Source: Litchfieldella qijiaojingensis
Lineage (GTDB): Bacteria; Pseudomonadota; Gammaproteobacteria; Pseudomonadales; Halomonadaceae
Length of the DNA: 64,000 nt
Reading direction: 5' to 3'
Assembly: GCF_014651875.1 (NCBI RefSeq)
Contig: NZ_BMXS01000004.1
Location: 186,001 to 250,000, forward strand
A program made the position numbers and the translations under genes. The notes under the pieces were generated by a model. That model was not told the DNA's origin and searched no databases. It saw only the letters and a program-made list of their open reading frames with translations. Below are positions 40,601 through 49,132 of this stretch, in pieces (position 1 is the stretch's first letter; every line of letters starts with the position of its first letter).

Positions 40601-40717
40601 GGGGTTGGCCTCCTTGGGAATGACCTGATAGGCCGCTGTGCCAGCGATCAGGAAGAAGATCAGCAGCAGCAGGGTGGTGCGTGAGCGATCGAGGGCGGCG
40701 AGGATCAGCGTGCGCAT
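37652..40717 (-). CDS. RND efflux transporter permease (AcrB/HAE family)
   Basis: A 1021-residue proton-driven inner-membrane pump. The N-terminal helix and PKEANPDVTIPTIYVSMTLEG match the HAE family; the TM4 relay region appears as VAGMLVDGAIVVSELADRHL, where LVD-x-AIVV carries one of the usual acidic residues, and the C-terminal half has GIIALAGIVVNNNIVLIDAYNQ. Substrates cannot be read from sequence. It follows its membrane-fusion partner by 3 bp. No outer-membrane channel gene is adjacent. Confidence 0.93.
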   Translation of the reverse strand: MRTLILAALDRSRTTLLLLIFFLIAGTAAYQVIPKEANPDVTIPTIYVSMTLEGVSPEDGERLLVRPMEQELRAIEGVSKMTSQASEGHASVILEFDAGFNPRQALADVREQVDIAKGSLPEEADEPRVVEVNVGLFPVLSIGLSGPLTDNQLLAVARRLKEEIEGIPEVLEVDIGGEREDLLEIVVDPLILGSYNVDFSTLFEQISRSNRLVAAGSLDTGAGRMAVKVPGVIESLEDVMAIPVKVDGDQVVTFGDVAYIHPTFKDPEGFARINGHPALVLEISKRAGANIIATIDSVRAVLDQARSLLPAELEVTTILDQSQTVEDMLSDLLNNVLTAVVLVLILLVAAMGIRSALMVGLTIPGAFLTGILLIWSIGYTLNIVVLFSLILVAGMLVDGAIVVSELADRHLRVGQPPRDAWANAAARMSWPVISSTATTLAVFVPLLFWPGVVGEFMKYLPATVILSLLASLAMALIFLPTLGSVFSRGVTRERARLVVTAGGRAYRRLLGRLLSQPGTTLLAALGLMALIYVGYARFNHGVEFFPSVEPDSAQVLVRARGDYSVYEKDAIVKRVERRLSGMSEVKALYARSFAGSGEQLQLGPDVIGVLQFQLIDWQQRRPAREILADMARRTEELAGIVLEFRQQEAGPAAGKPIQLEVSAVDMEQTLQAVDRLREAMGRLGGFRDIEDNRSLPGVEWRVKVDREAAARFGTDVASVGSAVQLVTTGLQVTSYRPARVADEVDIRVRLPESWRSLDQLGRLTLNTPRGQVPISHFVKLEPAPKVGSLQRIDGRRAITLEADVAEGYQPDERLQVLRDAFDSLPDGVLVNVAGEQEEQQEASRFLISAFLVAVFLMALILVTQFNSLYQALLVLSAVVFSTAGVLLGLLINGQPFGIVMVGMGIIALAGIVVNNNIVLIDAYNQLRREGLSATDAALEAGGLRLRPVLLTAVTTVLGLMPMVLGVNVNLFEPSLGIGAPSTQWWTQLSSAIAGGLTFATGLTLLLTPCMLVLGARLFKSR

Positions 40718-40720
40718 CGA

Positions 40721-41869
40721 TCAGTGTCTCTCGGTATCGCATTCGGCGGTCGGCCTGCCGGCGGCCAGCATGGTGCCCTCGCCAGGGATGGTATCCGGAG
40801 CCGCAGGCACTGCCGCAACGCAGTCGCCGGCTTCGACAAAACCGCCACCCAAGGTGATCAAGCGTACCCGTCTGGGCAGTCCCCCGACCCAGGCGCGGTG
40901 GTTGTCAGTGGACAGCAGGGTCACACGCTGGAACTCGACGCGATTGTGCTCGTCGAGTGTCTTGACACCTAGATGGCCGGCACCGTCGAGCACCAGCAGC
41001 GCCGGTGAAAGCGTGTGTGCCTGGCGTTCGGGAAGCGTGATGTTCAGCGTGGCGCTGGCGCCGCCCAGACGGCGGCGATCGGGGTTGTCGGCCTGCGCCT
41101 CGATGGTGAAGGTGCGTGTGCTGGGGTCGGCGCGACTGGAGACATAAGTCAACTCACCGTTTAGTTGACTGCCATCCAGCAACGTCAGGCGCACCTCGAG
41201 GCCAGGATCCAGTGCCAGGGCATCGCGTTGGGAAACGGAGGCCTGGGCCTTCAAGCGTTGGTCGTCGATCAGCAGTGCGTAGTTCTCGCCGCTTTGCAGC
41301 ACATCGCCTTCTTCGATGTCCAGGCGATCGATTCGGCCGGCGAACGGCGCTTTCGGACGCGTATGCGACAAGCGCTGGCGCAGGTTTTCCACGTCGGCTT
41401 CGGCCTCGGCGACCGCACTGATCATGCGTAACCGCTCGGTGTCCGAAATCAGGTCGCGTGCGCGCAGGCGCTCGGCACCGGCCAGTTCGGCGCGAGCCAG
41501 CCTCAGATCGGCTTCGGCGTGCTCCAGTTGGGCAGGCAAGTCTTCCTGATCCAGGCTTAGCAGCAGATCGCCTGCGGCCACTTCCTGTCCTTCCTCGACG
41601 GCCAGCGACGTTACCTGGCTGCTGGCGAGGGAGCGTAGCGCAACCTCTCGCCATGGCATGAGCTGGCCCTGGGCGACCAGCGAGGGACGATAGGGTTCCT
41701 GGGTGCTCAGCCGGACTTCAACACGCGGCAACGGGGCGGGAGCGAGCGGTTCGGCTTCCGGTGCTTCGGCCCGGAAGCGTTGCAGGTCGCCGAAGGCCAG
41801 CCACAACAGCAGGGCCAGCCCGCAACTGGTGGCCAGTAGAAAGGACAAAGAGGGGCGACGAAAAGCCAT
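40721..41869 (-). CDS. RND periplasmic adaptor subunit (membrane fusion protein)
   Basis: A 382-residue adaptor with an N-terminal membrane anchor (residues 8-25). Lipoyl halves surround a coiled-coil hairpin (about residues 110-175): EVALRSLASSQVTSLAVEEGQEVAAGDLL and KAPFAGRIDRLDIEEGDVLQSGE. It links the RND pump to a TolC-like channel. It is the first gene of the minus-strand pair and lies 139 bp downstream of mqo in the same direction; an operon with mqo is possible but not needed. Confidence 0.93.
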   Translation of the reverse strand: MAFRRPSLSFLLATSCGLALLLWLAFGDLQRFRAEAPEAEPLAPAPLPRVEVRLSTQEPYRPSLVAQGQLMPWREVALRSLASSQVTSLAVEEGQEVAAGDLLLSLDQEDLPAQLEHAEADLRLARAELAGAERLRARDLISDTERLRMISAVAEAEADVENLRQRLSHTRPKAPFAGRIDRLDIEEGDVLQSGENYALLIDDQRLKAQASVSQRDALALDPGLEVRLTLLDGSQLNGELTYVSSRADPSTRTFTIEAQADNPDRRRLGGASATLNITLPERQAHTLSPALLVLDGAGHLGVKTLDEHNRVEFQRVTLLSTDNHRAWVGGLPRRVRLITLGGGFVEAGDCVAAVPAAPDTIPGEGTMLAAGRPTAECDTERH

Positions 41870-42008
41870 GGGCCTTCCTAAGGCGAGTTGGCGATGTCAG
41901 GCGGCCCCCAGCATAACCCAGCTGCGAGCTTGTCGCATTGTCATGGGCGAAAGCCCGTCGCCCCGGCCAGGGCCGGGGCGACGAGGAGGTTTGGAGCAGG
42001 GGAGAGTG

Positions 42009-43406
42009 TTATGACATCAACGCGGTGGCCGCCGGGCGTTCCAGGTCGGTCAGCGGGACTTCTCCAACCAGCAGGTCGCGTTCGAAGGCTTCCTTGTCGA
42101 TGGCAAAGCCAAGGAATTCCTGTGCCAGGTACAGGTCTTTCTCGGCATTGCCCAGGCAACTGGTGCCGCCGGGCGAGGGGGTCATGTTGAAGACGATGCC
42201 GCTGCCCGGGTTGATCTTGGCCTCGCCCATGACGAGCTTACGCTTCTCCTTGTCGATCAACTGCGGACGCACACCGCCGAAGCCCTTGGCGAAGCTGACT
42301 TCCTTGACGGTCAGGCTGGGCACGATCTTGCGGATGTCCTTGAGGAACAGGCGCTCGCGCAGCCAAGGCACCTCGAACAGAAAGTTCTTGAAGATATAGC
42401 GGCGGATGTCGCGTACCCTCATCAGATCCCACAGTGCCTTGATCACATTGCGATCCAGGCGCAGTACCTTGAGGAACTCGAAGAAGGTCTTGCCGTTGTA
42501 ACGCTCCAGCAACGGCAGCATCAGCGCAGTGGGACCGAAGCGCGTCTTGCCCTCCACCAGTACGTCGGGGTCGCCGTGCACGGCGGCGAACGGCAGGTTC
42601 TCGTTCTGCACGGTGTAGACCTTGCCGTTGAGCACCTGGGGCGTGAAGTAGAAGGAGCCGGCCATCGGCAGACAGGACTTGTCCCGGCCATAGCCCATCC
42701 TGTGGGCGAATAGTAGCGAATGGCCGCCGGCACTGACCACCACGTAGCGCGCCGTCAGGGTGCCCTTGTTGGGGGTCTTGACCTTGAACAGGTCGCCCTC
42801 CTTGCGGATGTCCTCGACCGGCGTGGAGAGATGCACGTCGAAGGCCATGCCCTTGGCTTCGGCGCTTTTCTTGCCTTCCTCGACGAAGGCTTCGGAGAGG
42901 GTGGTGTAATTGACCGCCGTATACTCGTCGGTGGAGCCCATGGCGACGATCGGCACTTCCGGGCGGCGACCTTCCACCAGCTTGGGTTCGAGCTCGGCAA
43001 TGTCGTCGCGCTCGAGCAGTTTCATGCGCGGGAACAGTTCCTTGAACCGACTGTAACGGTCGCGCAGGAACTCGCATTCCGTCTTACCGACGCCCAGCAC
43101 CATCTTCGGGTACTTGTAGACGATCTTGTCGCGCACCTCGGGCGCCAGCTTGGTCGCGAAATTCACCACCATGCCCGCGGTGCGCTTGGTCACCTTGGCC
43201 TTTTCCAACGTGTAGTTGGTTTCGATATCGCCACAGTGGATAGTCTGGCTGTTGTTGCGGCCGTGGGAGTTGACGATCGCCACGTGATCGTACTTCTCGA
43301 CCAGACCGATAGCCTTGAGGTCGGTGTAGCGGCCCAACTCGTAAAGAAGGGCGGTGCCGGAAACACCACCTCCCACTATCAGGACATCATAGGTCGGTGT
43401 GGACAT
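42009..43406 (-). CDS. mqo: Malate:quinone oxidoreductase (Helicobacter-type)
   Basis: A 465-residue FAD-dependent membrane-associated dehydrogenase. The FAD-binding VLIVGGGVSGTALLYELG is at the N-terminus, followed by NNSQTIHCGDIETNYTLEKA and later AGSFYFTPQVLNGKVYTVQN and VFNMTPSPGGTSCLGNA. These match the epsilonproteobacterial Mqo I recall (about 450 residues) better than the 530-residue E. coli form. It oxidises malate and reduces quinone in the TCA cycle, bypassing NAD. The promoter region (43500-43620) is AT-rich. Confidence 0.9.
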   Translation of the reverse strand: MSTPTYDVLIVGGGVSGTALLYELGRYTDLKAIGLVEKYDHVAIVNSHGRNNSQTIHCGDIETNYTLEKAKVTKRTAGMVVNFATKLAPEVRDKIVYKYPKMVLGVGKTECEFLRDRYSRFKELFPRMKLLERDDIAELEPKLVEGRRPEVPIVAMGSTDEYTAVNYTTLSEAFVEEGKKSAEAKGMAFDVHLSTPVEDIRKEGDLFKVKTPNKGTLTARYVVVSAGGHSLLFAHRMGYGRDKSCLPMAGSFYFTPQVLNGKVYTVQNENLPFAAVHGDPDVLVEGKTRFGPTALMLPLLERYNGKTFFEFLKVLRLDRNVIKALWDLMRVRDIRRYIFKNFLFEVPWLRERLFLKDIRKIVPSLTVKEVSFAKGFGGVRPQLIDKEKRKLVMGEAKINPGSGIVFNMTPSPGGTSCLGNAEKDLYLAQEFLGFAIDKEAFERDLLVGEVPLTDLERPAATALMS

Positions 43407-43619
43407 GGATGTTCTCGCTTGCCTGGGTGCGGGACAAACCCCCCGAGGGTTACCCGGAGGCCCTGAATCTGACGGCGAGGGTGGTCTGCCGACAGGTTCG
43501 CTGTGTGTCGGATGGGGGCATTATAGCGGTTTCGTCGCCAAATAAAATCCATACCAAAGCTCGACTTTATGTCTAATTCATTGGCTATAAGGAAAACCTT
43601 GGGCTAGGGATAAAACAAA
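43407..43619. other. mqo upstream region
   Basis: About 210 bp. The first 90 bp are GC-rich leader; from about 43540 the sequence is AT-rich, suitable for mqo promoter(s) on the minus strand. I cannot pick one box pair with confidence. Confidence 0.4.
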
Positions 43620-43662
43620 AACGCCATGAAAATCAGTGCGATAGCGTCGATTTCATGGCGTT
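43620..43662 (-). terminator. Terminator of the HAD gene transcript (minus strand)
   Basis: On the minus strand AACGCCATGAAATC pairs with GATTTTCATGGCGTT (one bulge, 14-nt loop) and runs into TTTTTGTTTT. It lies beyond the 32-unit heptamer array that follows the HAD stop codon, so the array would be transcribed in that gene's 3' untranslated region. Confidence 0.75.
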
Positions 43663-43729
43663 GAAACATGGTGCAATGCAATATGAAAAATTTCTTCCTG
43701 CCGACGAAAGAAGGACGCTGCGCGGTCAC

Positions 43730-44014
43730 GAGCTGCGAGCTACGAGCGACGAGCAGTTTGCGGAAGGTTTAGAGGCAACGACAATTCTGTCCGAAGCCCG
43801 AAGCCCGAAGCCCGAAGCCCGAAGCCCGAAGCCCGAAGCCCGAAGCCCGAAGCCCGAAGCCCGAAGCCCGAAGCCCGAAGCCCGAAGCCCGAAGCCCGAA
43901 GCCCGAAGCCCGAAGCCCGAAGCCCGAAGCCCGAAGCCCGAAGCCCGAAGCCCGAAGCCCGAAGCCCGAAGCCCGAAGCCCGAAGCCCGAAGCCCGAAGC
44001 CCGAAGCCCGAAGC
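43730..44014. repeat. Type 1 heptamer element: three left units, core, CCGAAGC x32
   Basis: GAGCTGC, GAGCTAC and GAGCGAC (43730-43750) lead to a 39-bp core starting GAGCAGTTTG (43751-43789) and then 32 perfect copies of CCGAAGC (43791-44014, 224 bp). The core matches the one at 34.3 kb in 29 of 39 positions by hand count. The array ends one base before the stop codon of the minus-strand HAD gene. Confidence 0.97.
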
Positions 44015-44015
44015 T

Positions 44016-44672
44016 TCAGCGCAAACTGATGATCTTCCAGCCTCTGGCCTTGGCTTCCTGGCGCAGCGCCTCGTCGGGATCCACCGCCACCGGGTGGTCG
44101 ACCCGCTCGAGCAGCGGTATGTCATTGTGTGAGTCGCTGTAGAACCAGGCGTCGTCCAGTGTCAGGTGGTCCTTGTCGGCCAGCCACGCTTCCACGCGCG
44201 TGACCTTGCCTTCGCGATAACTGGGTGTGCCGGAAACGCGGCCAGTATAGCGACCGCCGACGACTTCCGGCTCAACGGCGATCAGGTGGTCGACACCCAG
44301 TCGCTTGGCAATGGGGTCGGTGATGAAACGATTGGTCGCGGTAACGATCAACAAGGTATCGCCGCGCGTTCGGTGGCGGGCCAGCAGCTCCTCACCTCGG
44401 GGCAGGATGTTGGGCTCGATCTTGCTGATCATGAACTGCTGGTGCCAGGCGGCCAACTGCTCCGGGGTATTGTCTGCCAATGGCTTGAGCGCGACTTCCA
44501 GGAAGGCGTGAATGTCCAGGGTGCCGGCCTCGTAGTCGCGCAGGAAGCGTTCATTGGCCTCGCGATAGCTGACGGGGTCGACGGCGCCTTGCTCGAGCAG
44601 GAACTCGCCCCAAGCATGATCGCTGTCAATGGAGAGCAGGGTGTTGTCGAGATCGAAGATGGCCAGGCTCAA
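44016..44672 (-). CDS. HAD-IB family phosphatase (SerB/histidinol-phosphatase-like)
   Basis: A 218-residue HAD hydrolase: motif [21 protein letters not shown], motif [17 protein letters not shown], and motif [25 protein letters not shown]. In Pseudomonas the orthologous position next to rppH-ptsP holds a similar enzyme considered a possible histidinol-phosphate phosphatase. It is divergent from rppH. The 3' end abuts the longest heptamer array of the window. Confidence 0.85.
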   Translation of the reverse strand: MSLAIFDLDNTLLSIDSDHAWGEFLLEQGAVDPVSYREANERFLRDYEAGTLDIHAFLEVALKPLADNTPEQLAAWHQQFMISKIEPNILPRGEELLARHRTRGDTLLIVTATNRFITDPIAKRLGVDHLIAVEPEVVGGRYTGRVSGTPSYREGKVTRVEAWLADKDHLTLDDAWFYSDSHNDIPLLERVDHPVAVDPDEALRQEAKARGWKIISLR

Positions 44673-44898
44673 GGCTGTCCCCTTGCATCTGTCGGTTTGT
44701 GTCGGTCATGTTGCATGGTTGGCGGGAGAGTATGGCAGAAAGGGCAATTCGCTACGAGTCTCGGGCCGCGAGAGACGAACATCGGGAATAATGATTCGCA
44801 ATGTGGCGCTCGGAGCCCATAACTCGTGGCTTGTGTTGATGCGCTTTCCAGCTTTGTGGAAAAATGTCAGCAATAATGGATTCTTTAAGGTGAGGTCC

Positions 44899-45390
44899 GT
44901 GATCGACGCTGACGGCTTTCGCCCTAATGTTGGCATTATTATTGCCAACCGTCAGGGCCAGCTGCTTTGGGCGCGTCGGGTAGGACAGAATGCTTGGCAG
45001 TTTCCTCAGGGAGGCATCAAGGCAAACGAGACACCACAACAGGCCCTGTACCGAGAGCTTGAAGAGGAAATCGGCCTTACGGCAGCCGATGTCGACGTGC
45101 TGGCTTGCACCCGGGGGTGGCTACGCTACCGTCTGCCACGACGCATGGTGAGAACGCATTCGCGGCCGGTTTGTATCGGCCAGAAACAAAAATGGTTTTT
45201 GCTCGAGATTCGCTGCCAGGAGAATCGGATCTGCGTGGATACCACCGCCAAGCCGGAATTCGACGGTTGGCGCTGGGTCAGTTACTGGTATCCCCTGGGG
45301 CAGGTAGTGCCTTTCAAGCGAGAGGTCTATCGCCGAGCCTTGCGCGAGCTGGCGCCACGTGCTCAACGGTTGGCACTGGGAGACGAATGA
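44899..45390 (+). CDS. rppH: RNA pyrophosphohydrolase RppH
   Basis: A 163-residue Nudix enzyme that removes pyrophosphate from mRNA 5' ends and so starts RNase E decay. The start is GTG at 44899 (AAGGTGAGG upstream) giving [17 protein letters not shown], the family N-terminus. The Nudix box [20 protein letters not shown] is followed by IGL. ptsP begins 48 bp after the stop, the usual order. Confidence 0.95.
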   Translation: MIDADGFRPNVGIIIANRQGQLLWARRVGQNAWQFPQGGIKANETPQQALYRELEEEIGLTAADVDVLACTRGWLRYRLPRRMVRTHSRPVCIGQKQKWFLLEIRCQENRICVDTTAKPEFDGWRWVSYWYPLGQVVPFKREVYRRALRELAPRAQRLALGDE

Positions 45391-45438
45391 GCTCCCGCCA
45401 GTGGCAAGATTTTTCCAGCCATCATAAGAAGACAAGCT

Positions 45439-47700
45439 ATGCTCGATGTTCTTCGTCGCATCGTACAAGAAGTCAACGGGGCGCGTAATCTGAATGCCGC
45501 CCTGTCGACCATGGTGCGTCGTATTCGCAAGGCCATGCGGACCGATGTCTGCTCCTTTTACCTGTTCGATACCGAGCGACAGCGCCTGGTGTTGATGGAA
45601 ACCATTGGCCTGCATGCGCAGGCGGTGGGACAAGTGTCTCTACGGCTGGGGGAGGGCCTGGTAGGATTGGTCGCCCAGCGCGAGGAGCCGCTCAACCTCG
45701 AGGATGCCCAGGGCCATCCGCAGTTTCGCTACTTCGCAGAGACCGGCGAAGAGCGCTTTTCCAGTTTCCTTGGCGTGCCGATCATCCATCAGCGGCGCAT
45801 GCTTGGTGTGCTGGTCGTCCAGCAGCAGGACAAGCGACGGTTCGACGAAGGCGATGAAGCCTTTCTGGTGACCATGGCAGCGCAATTGGCCGGGGTGCTG
45901 GCCCATGCGTTGGCCACCGGCGCGCTCAACCGGCCCAGTCGTGATGTCGGGCAGGCGGTGTTCACCGGCGTGGCGGCCTCGCCGGGCATGGTCATTGGCG
46001 AAGCGTTGGTGATCGCTCCACCGGCCGATCTCGACAACGTGCCCGACCTGATTCCCACCGATATCGACTATGAGATCCAGCGCCTGAAGGATGCCATCTA
46101 CCGCGTGCGCGACGAGATCCGTGCCGCTGGGGAACGCCTTGCAAGCCGCATTAGCGCCCAGGAGCTGGCACTGTTCGAAGTCTATCAGCAGATGCTTGGT
46201 GAGGCCGCGCTGGCGCAGGAGGTCGAGAAGCGCATTCGCGAGGGGCAATGGGCTCCGGGAGCGCTGGCCGACGTGGTGCGTCGCCATGTGCAATATATGG
46301 AGCGGGTCGACGACGACTACTTGCGCGAGCGGGCGGCGGACGTGCGCGATCTAGGGCGGCGGGTGCTGGCGCATCTGCAGGAAGAGAGCCAACAGACACC
46401 GGATACCTTTCCCGAACGTACTATCCTGGTCGGTGACGAGATCAGCGTGGCGACGCTTGGCGAGGTGCCGCGCGGCAAGCTGGTAGGTCTGGTCTCGATT
46501 CGCGGCTCGAGCACTTCGCACGTGGCGATCCTGGCCCGGGCCATGGGAATTCCCACGGTATTGGGCATGGTCGATCTGCCCTTGCCGCGTCTCAATGGCG
46601 CGCCGGTGATCCTCGATGGGCACCGTGGTCGACTGTTCGTGCGCCCCGACGAGGAGCTGAAAAGCCACTACGAGAGCCTGATCGCCGAGGAAACGGCGCT
46701 GGCCGAGGTGCTCGAACACGAGCAGGACCTGCCCAGCCGTACACCGGACGGCCACGACATGCCGTTGATGGTCAATACCGGCCTGGCGGTGGACGCGGTG
46801 GCCTCGTTGAAGACGCGCATCAGCGGTGTCGGGCTGTATCGCACCGAAGTGCCGTTCATGATCACCGAGCGATTTCCCGGCGAGCAGGAGCAGACGCGTC
46901 TCTACCGTGACCAGCTCGAGAGCTTCGCCCCCTTGCCGGTGGTGATGCGCACCCTCGATATTGGTGGCGACAAGGACTTGCCGTATTTCCCCATCGACGA
47001 GGCCAACCCCTTCCTGGGCTGGCGCGGCATCCGTGTGACCCTCGACCACCCCGAAGTGCTGATGGTGCAGCTCCGCGCCATGCTGCGTGCGTCCCAAGGG
47101 CTGGACAATCTACAGATCCTGCTGCCGATGGTGACCAATGTCGACGAAGTCGATGACACCCTGAAGCTGATCGAGCGTGCCCAGGCCGAACTCGCTGAAG
47201 AGGATGTGGTGGTCGAGCGCCCCAAGATCGGGGTGATGCTCGAGGTGCCGGCCACACTCTACCAACTCGAGCAATTGGCCGCGCGAGTCGATTTTTTCTC
47301 GGTGGGTAGCAATGACCTGACCCAGTACCTGCTGGCGGTGGATCGCAACAATCCGCGTGTGGCCGAGCTCTACGATGCCTGTCACCCGGCGGTGTTGGCC
47401 GCCTTGGCGCGCTTGGCCCAGGAAGTCGCTGCCCTGGACATGCCGACCTCGGTCTGTGGTGAGCTGGCTGGTGACCCTGCCGGTGCCCTATTGCTGATGG
47501 GCATGGGCTTCGATGTGCTGTCGATGAACGCCCCGAGCTTGCCGCGGGTGCGCGCCGCCATTCGCCGCGTGCCGCTTGCCTCGGCCCAGGCGCTGGTGTG
47601 CGAAACCCTGCGCCTGGCGACACCCGGCGAGGTGCGTGCGCATCTCGCCGAGCGCATGGGTGAATGGCAGCTTGATCACTTGTTGCCGCCGAAAGACTGA
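45439..47700 (+). CDS. ptsP: Phosphoenolpyruvate-protein phosphotransferase PtsP (EI-Ntr)
   Basis: A 753-residue enzyme I of the nitrogen PTS. A GAF domain occupies residues about 1-160 (DVCSFYLFDTERQRLVL, GLVGLVAQREEPLNLEDAQ). The EI part has the phospho-histidine motif RGSSTSHVAILARAMGIPTV and the PEP-binding barrel with VGLYRTEVPFM and FSVGSNDLTQYLLAVDRNN. It passes phosphate to NPr and EIIA-Ntr, which set potassium and nitrogen responses. It is likely co-transcribed with rppH. Confidence 0.97.
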   Translation: MLDVLRRIVQEVNGARNLNAALSTMVRRIRKAMRTDVCSFYLFDTERQRLVLMETIGLHAQAVGQVSLRLGEGLVGLVAQREEPLNLEDAQGHPQFRYFAETGEERFSSFLGVPIIHQRRMLGVLVVQQQDKRRFDEGDEAFLVTMAAQLAGVLAHALATGALNRPSRDVGQAVFTGVAASPGMVIGEALVIAPPADLDNVPDLIPTDIDYEIQRLKDAIYRVRDEIRAAGERLASRISAQELALFEVYQQMLGEAALAQEVEKRIREGQWAPGALADVVRRHVQYMERVDDDYLRERAADVRDLGRRVLAHLQEESQQTPDTFPERTILVGDEISVATLGEVPRGKLVGLVSIRGSSTSHVAILARAMGIPTVLGMVDLPLPRLNGAPVILDGHRGRLFVRPDEELKSHYESLIAEETALAEVLEHEQDLPSRTPDGHDMPLMVNTGLAVDAVASLKTRISGVGLYRTEVPFMITERFPGEQEQTRLYRDQLESFAPLPVVMRTLDIGGDKDLPYFPIDEANPFLGWRGIRVTLDHPEVLMVQLRAMLRASQGLDNLQILLPMVTNVDEVDDTLKLIERAQAELAEEDVVVERPKIGVMLEVPATLYQLEQLAARVDFFSVGSNDLTQYLLAVDRNNPRVAELYDACHPAVLAALARLAQEVAALDMPTSVCGELAGDPAGALLLMGMGFDVLSMNAPSLPRVRAAIRRVPLASAQALVCETLRLATPGEVRAHLAERMGEWQLDHLLPPKD

Positions 47701-47732
47701 CGGCGCCACCGAGTCCGTATCCAGGCACCAAG

Positions 47733-48025
47733 GCCATGTTGGAGCGGCCGTGGCCGCGATGACCATTCCACTCAGGCCGGCCTGACGGCCGGATCGCGCA
47801 GAAAATCTGCGCTCCCACGAGGGCGGGGGCTGGCGATGTTGCCGTGGTGGGAGCGCAGCTCCGCTGCGCGATGAATGCGACAGCATTCCGGGAATGCCGA
47901 CCTGACGGCCGGATCGCGCAGAGCATCTGCGCTCTTACGAGGGCGGGGGCTGGCGATGTTGCCGTGGTGGGAGCCTTTGCGGAGCGTTGTGGCCGCGAAG
48001 GTCGTGGCACCCAGGCCGGCCTACC
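47733..48025. repeat. REP/BIME-like block between ptsP and the TANGO2-family gene
   Basis: Five or six REP-like hairpins in alternating orientation, including GGAGCGGCCGTGGCCGC-GAT, GCGCAGAAAATCTGCGCTCC and GGGAGCGCAGCTCCGCTGCG. A stretch of about 122 bp is duplicated (GAGGGCGGGGGCTGGCGATG occurs at 47818 and 47939). The convergent genes on either side have no other visible terminator. Confidence 0.85.
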
Positions 48026-48026
48026 G

Positions 48027-48794
48027 TCATGGTACCTGCAGCGTCGTTTCTCCCTGTGGATCGCCGCCCGGTCCGTAGCGCCGTTCGCCGATCTCTGCGC
48101 TGCCGTCGGCGTACCACGTCAGCCAAGTCATGGCTCGGGTGCCGTAGTCGTCGCCGATGATGAAGAGTGGCGACAGGCGTCTTTCCAGTTCCTCACCGAC
48201 GCCGGTATCCGGCAAGCGGTGCGGCTCCTCGGTCGGTCGGCTTTCGCTCATCGCTCTCAGTGCGGCGCGGGGCCAGTCGCCGCTATTCAGGCTGTGGGCC
48301 AGGCCTTGGCGGGCCAGCTCCACCTTCGGCCAGGGGCTGTCCAGGTCGCCGTTGGAGATGCCGTGGGTGCCCGGTGCGACCGGGACCAGATGGATCGACT
48401 CGCGACCGCGATGCAGATGCCACAGGCCATGCGAATCGCCGGCCAGCAGGTTGAAGCCGGCATAATGGCTCGCCTGGTGCTTGGCCAAATCGTCCAGCCA
48501 GACATACAGGTCGTCGCATTCCAGGGCTTCGCGCACCAGATGGCCACGGCTGGGAGCATCCGACGGCACCTCGAGTCCCGGGTCGCGGACGTTGGTGACT
48601 GCCGCGAAGCGGCCACGACGGTGTAGCGCCAACCAGGTGCCACCGGCCTGCAGGTCGCGGCCACCAACGATATCCGGAGCGTCCTCCCAGATACCCAGGG
48701 CAGCGCTGGGACGGGCATGGAACTCGTCGCGGTTGGCCACCAGGCGCAGGCGCACTTGATGATCGGGGCGGTAGTCGAAAGCGATCAGGCACAT
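48027..48794 (-). CDS. TANGO2/NRDE family protein
   Basis: A 255-residue protein whose N-terminus starts MCLIAFDY, the catalytic-cysteine-like start of this Ntn-hydrolase-related fold, and contains the name-giving VANRDEFHARP and WEDAPDIVGGRDL. LAVTNVRDP-like text (FAAVTNVRDPGLEVPS) and GFNLLAGD follow as in the family. Its role is uncertain (heme or acyl-CoA related in eukaryotes). The start at 48794 is set by the conserved MCLI; the frame is open upstream only through REP sequence. Confidence 0.88.
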   Translation of the reverse strand: MCLIAFDYRPDHQVRLRLVANRDEFHARPSAALGIWEDAPDIVGGRDLQAGGTWLALHRRGRFAAVTNVRDPGLEVPSDAPSRGHLVREALECDDLYVWLDDLAKHQASHYAGFNLLAGDSHGLWHLHRGRESIHLVPVAPGTHGISNGDLDSPWPKVELARQGLAHSLNSGDWPRAALRAMSESRPTEEPHRLPDTGVGEELERRLSPLFIIGDDYGTRAMTWLTWYADGSAEIGERRYGPGGDPQGETTLQVP

Positions 48795-49132
48795 GGGCGC
48801 CACTTTAGCCTGATGTGAAGCTCGCGAAAAGTACGCCGGCTTGGGTGGTATAACCATCGCGCCCACGGGCGCTCCTACAAGGGGGACAGTGGCACAGCTT
48901 CGTGTAGGAGCCGCCGTGGCGGCGATCCAGCCGCCAGGCTGGCTTACGCGGCATGGCCATCGCGTCCACGGGCGCTCCAACATGACTTTGGTGCCTGAGT
49001 GCAGGCTTGGTGGGAGCTCAGTTTACTGAGCGATTGGCGCCGACAGGCGCCCCTTAGCCGCCATCGACCATGACAGATGCCCCTCGGTCAACGTACACTC
49101 ATTGCCATCATCGACCGATCACAGGGACGATA
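48795..49132. other. REP-like repeats and leader upstream of the receiver protein
   Basis: 338 bp. From about 48838 to 48984 lie three REP-like hairpins in alternating orientation (CGCGCCCACGGGCGCTCCTA; GTAGGAGCCGCCGTGGCGGC then GAT; CGCGTCCACGGGCGCTCC). The remaining 150 bp contain the promoter and an AGGGA ribosome site for the downstream gene; I see no clear promoter boxes. Confidence 0.75.

Noticed and set aside
43791-44014. CRISPR array
   Set aside because: Units are 7 bp and contiguous with no spacers; no cas genes nearby.
43655-44029. Open reading frames running through the heptamer arrays, coding for perfect 7-residue repeats (also at 22504-22834, 34273-34458, 51463-51651, 54836-55282, 58137-58349)
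   Set aside because: A 7-bp period gives an open frame whenever no stop occurs in 21 bp; these frames lack ribosome sites and stop outside the arrays at random. They are by-products of the repeat.
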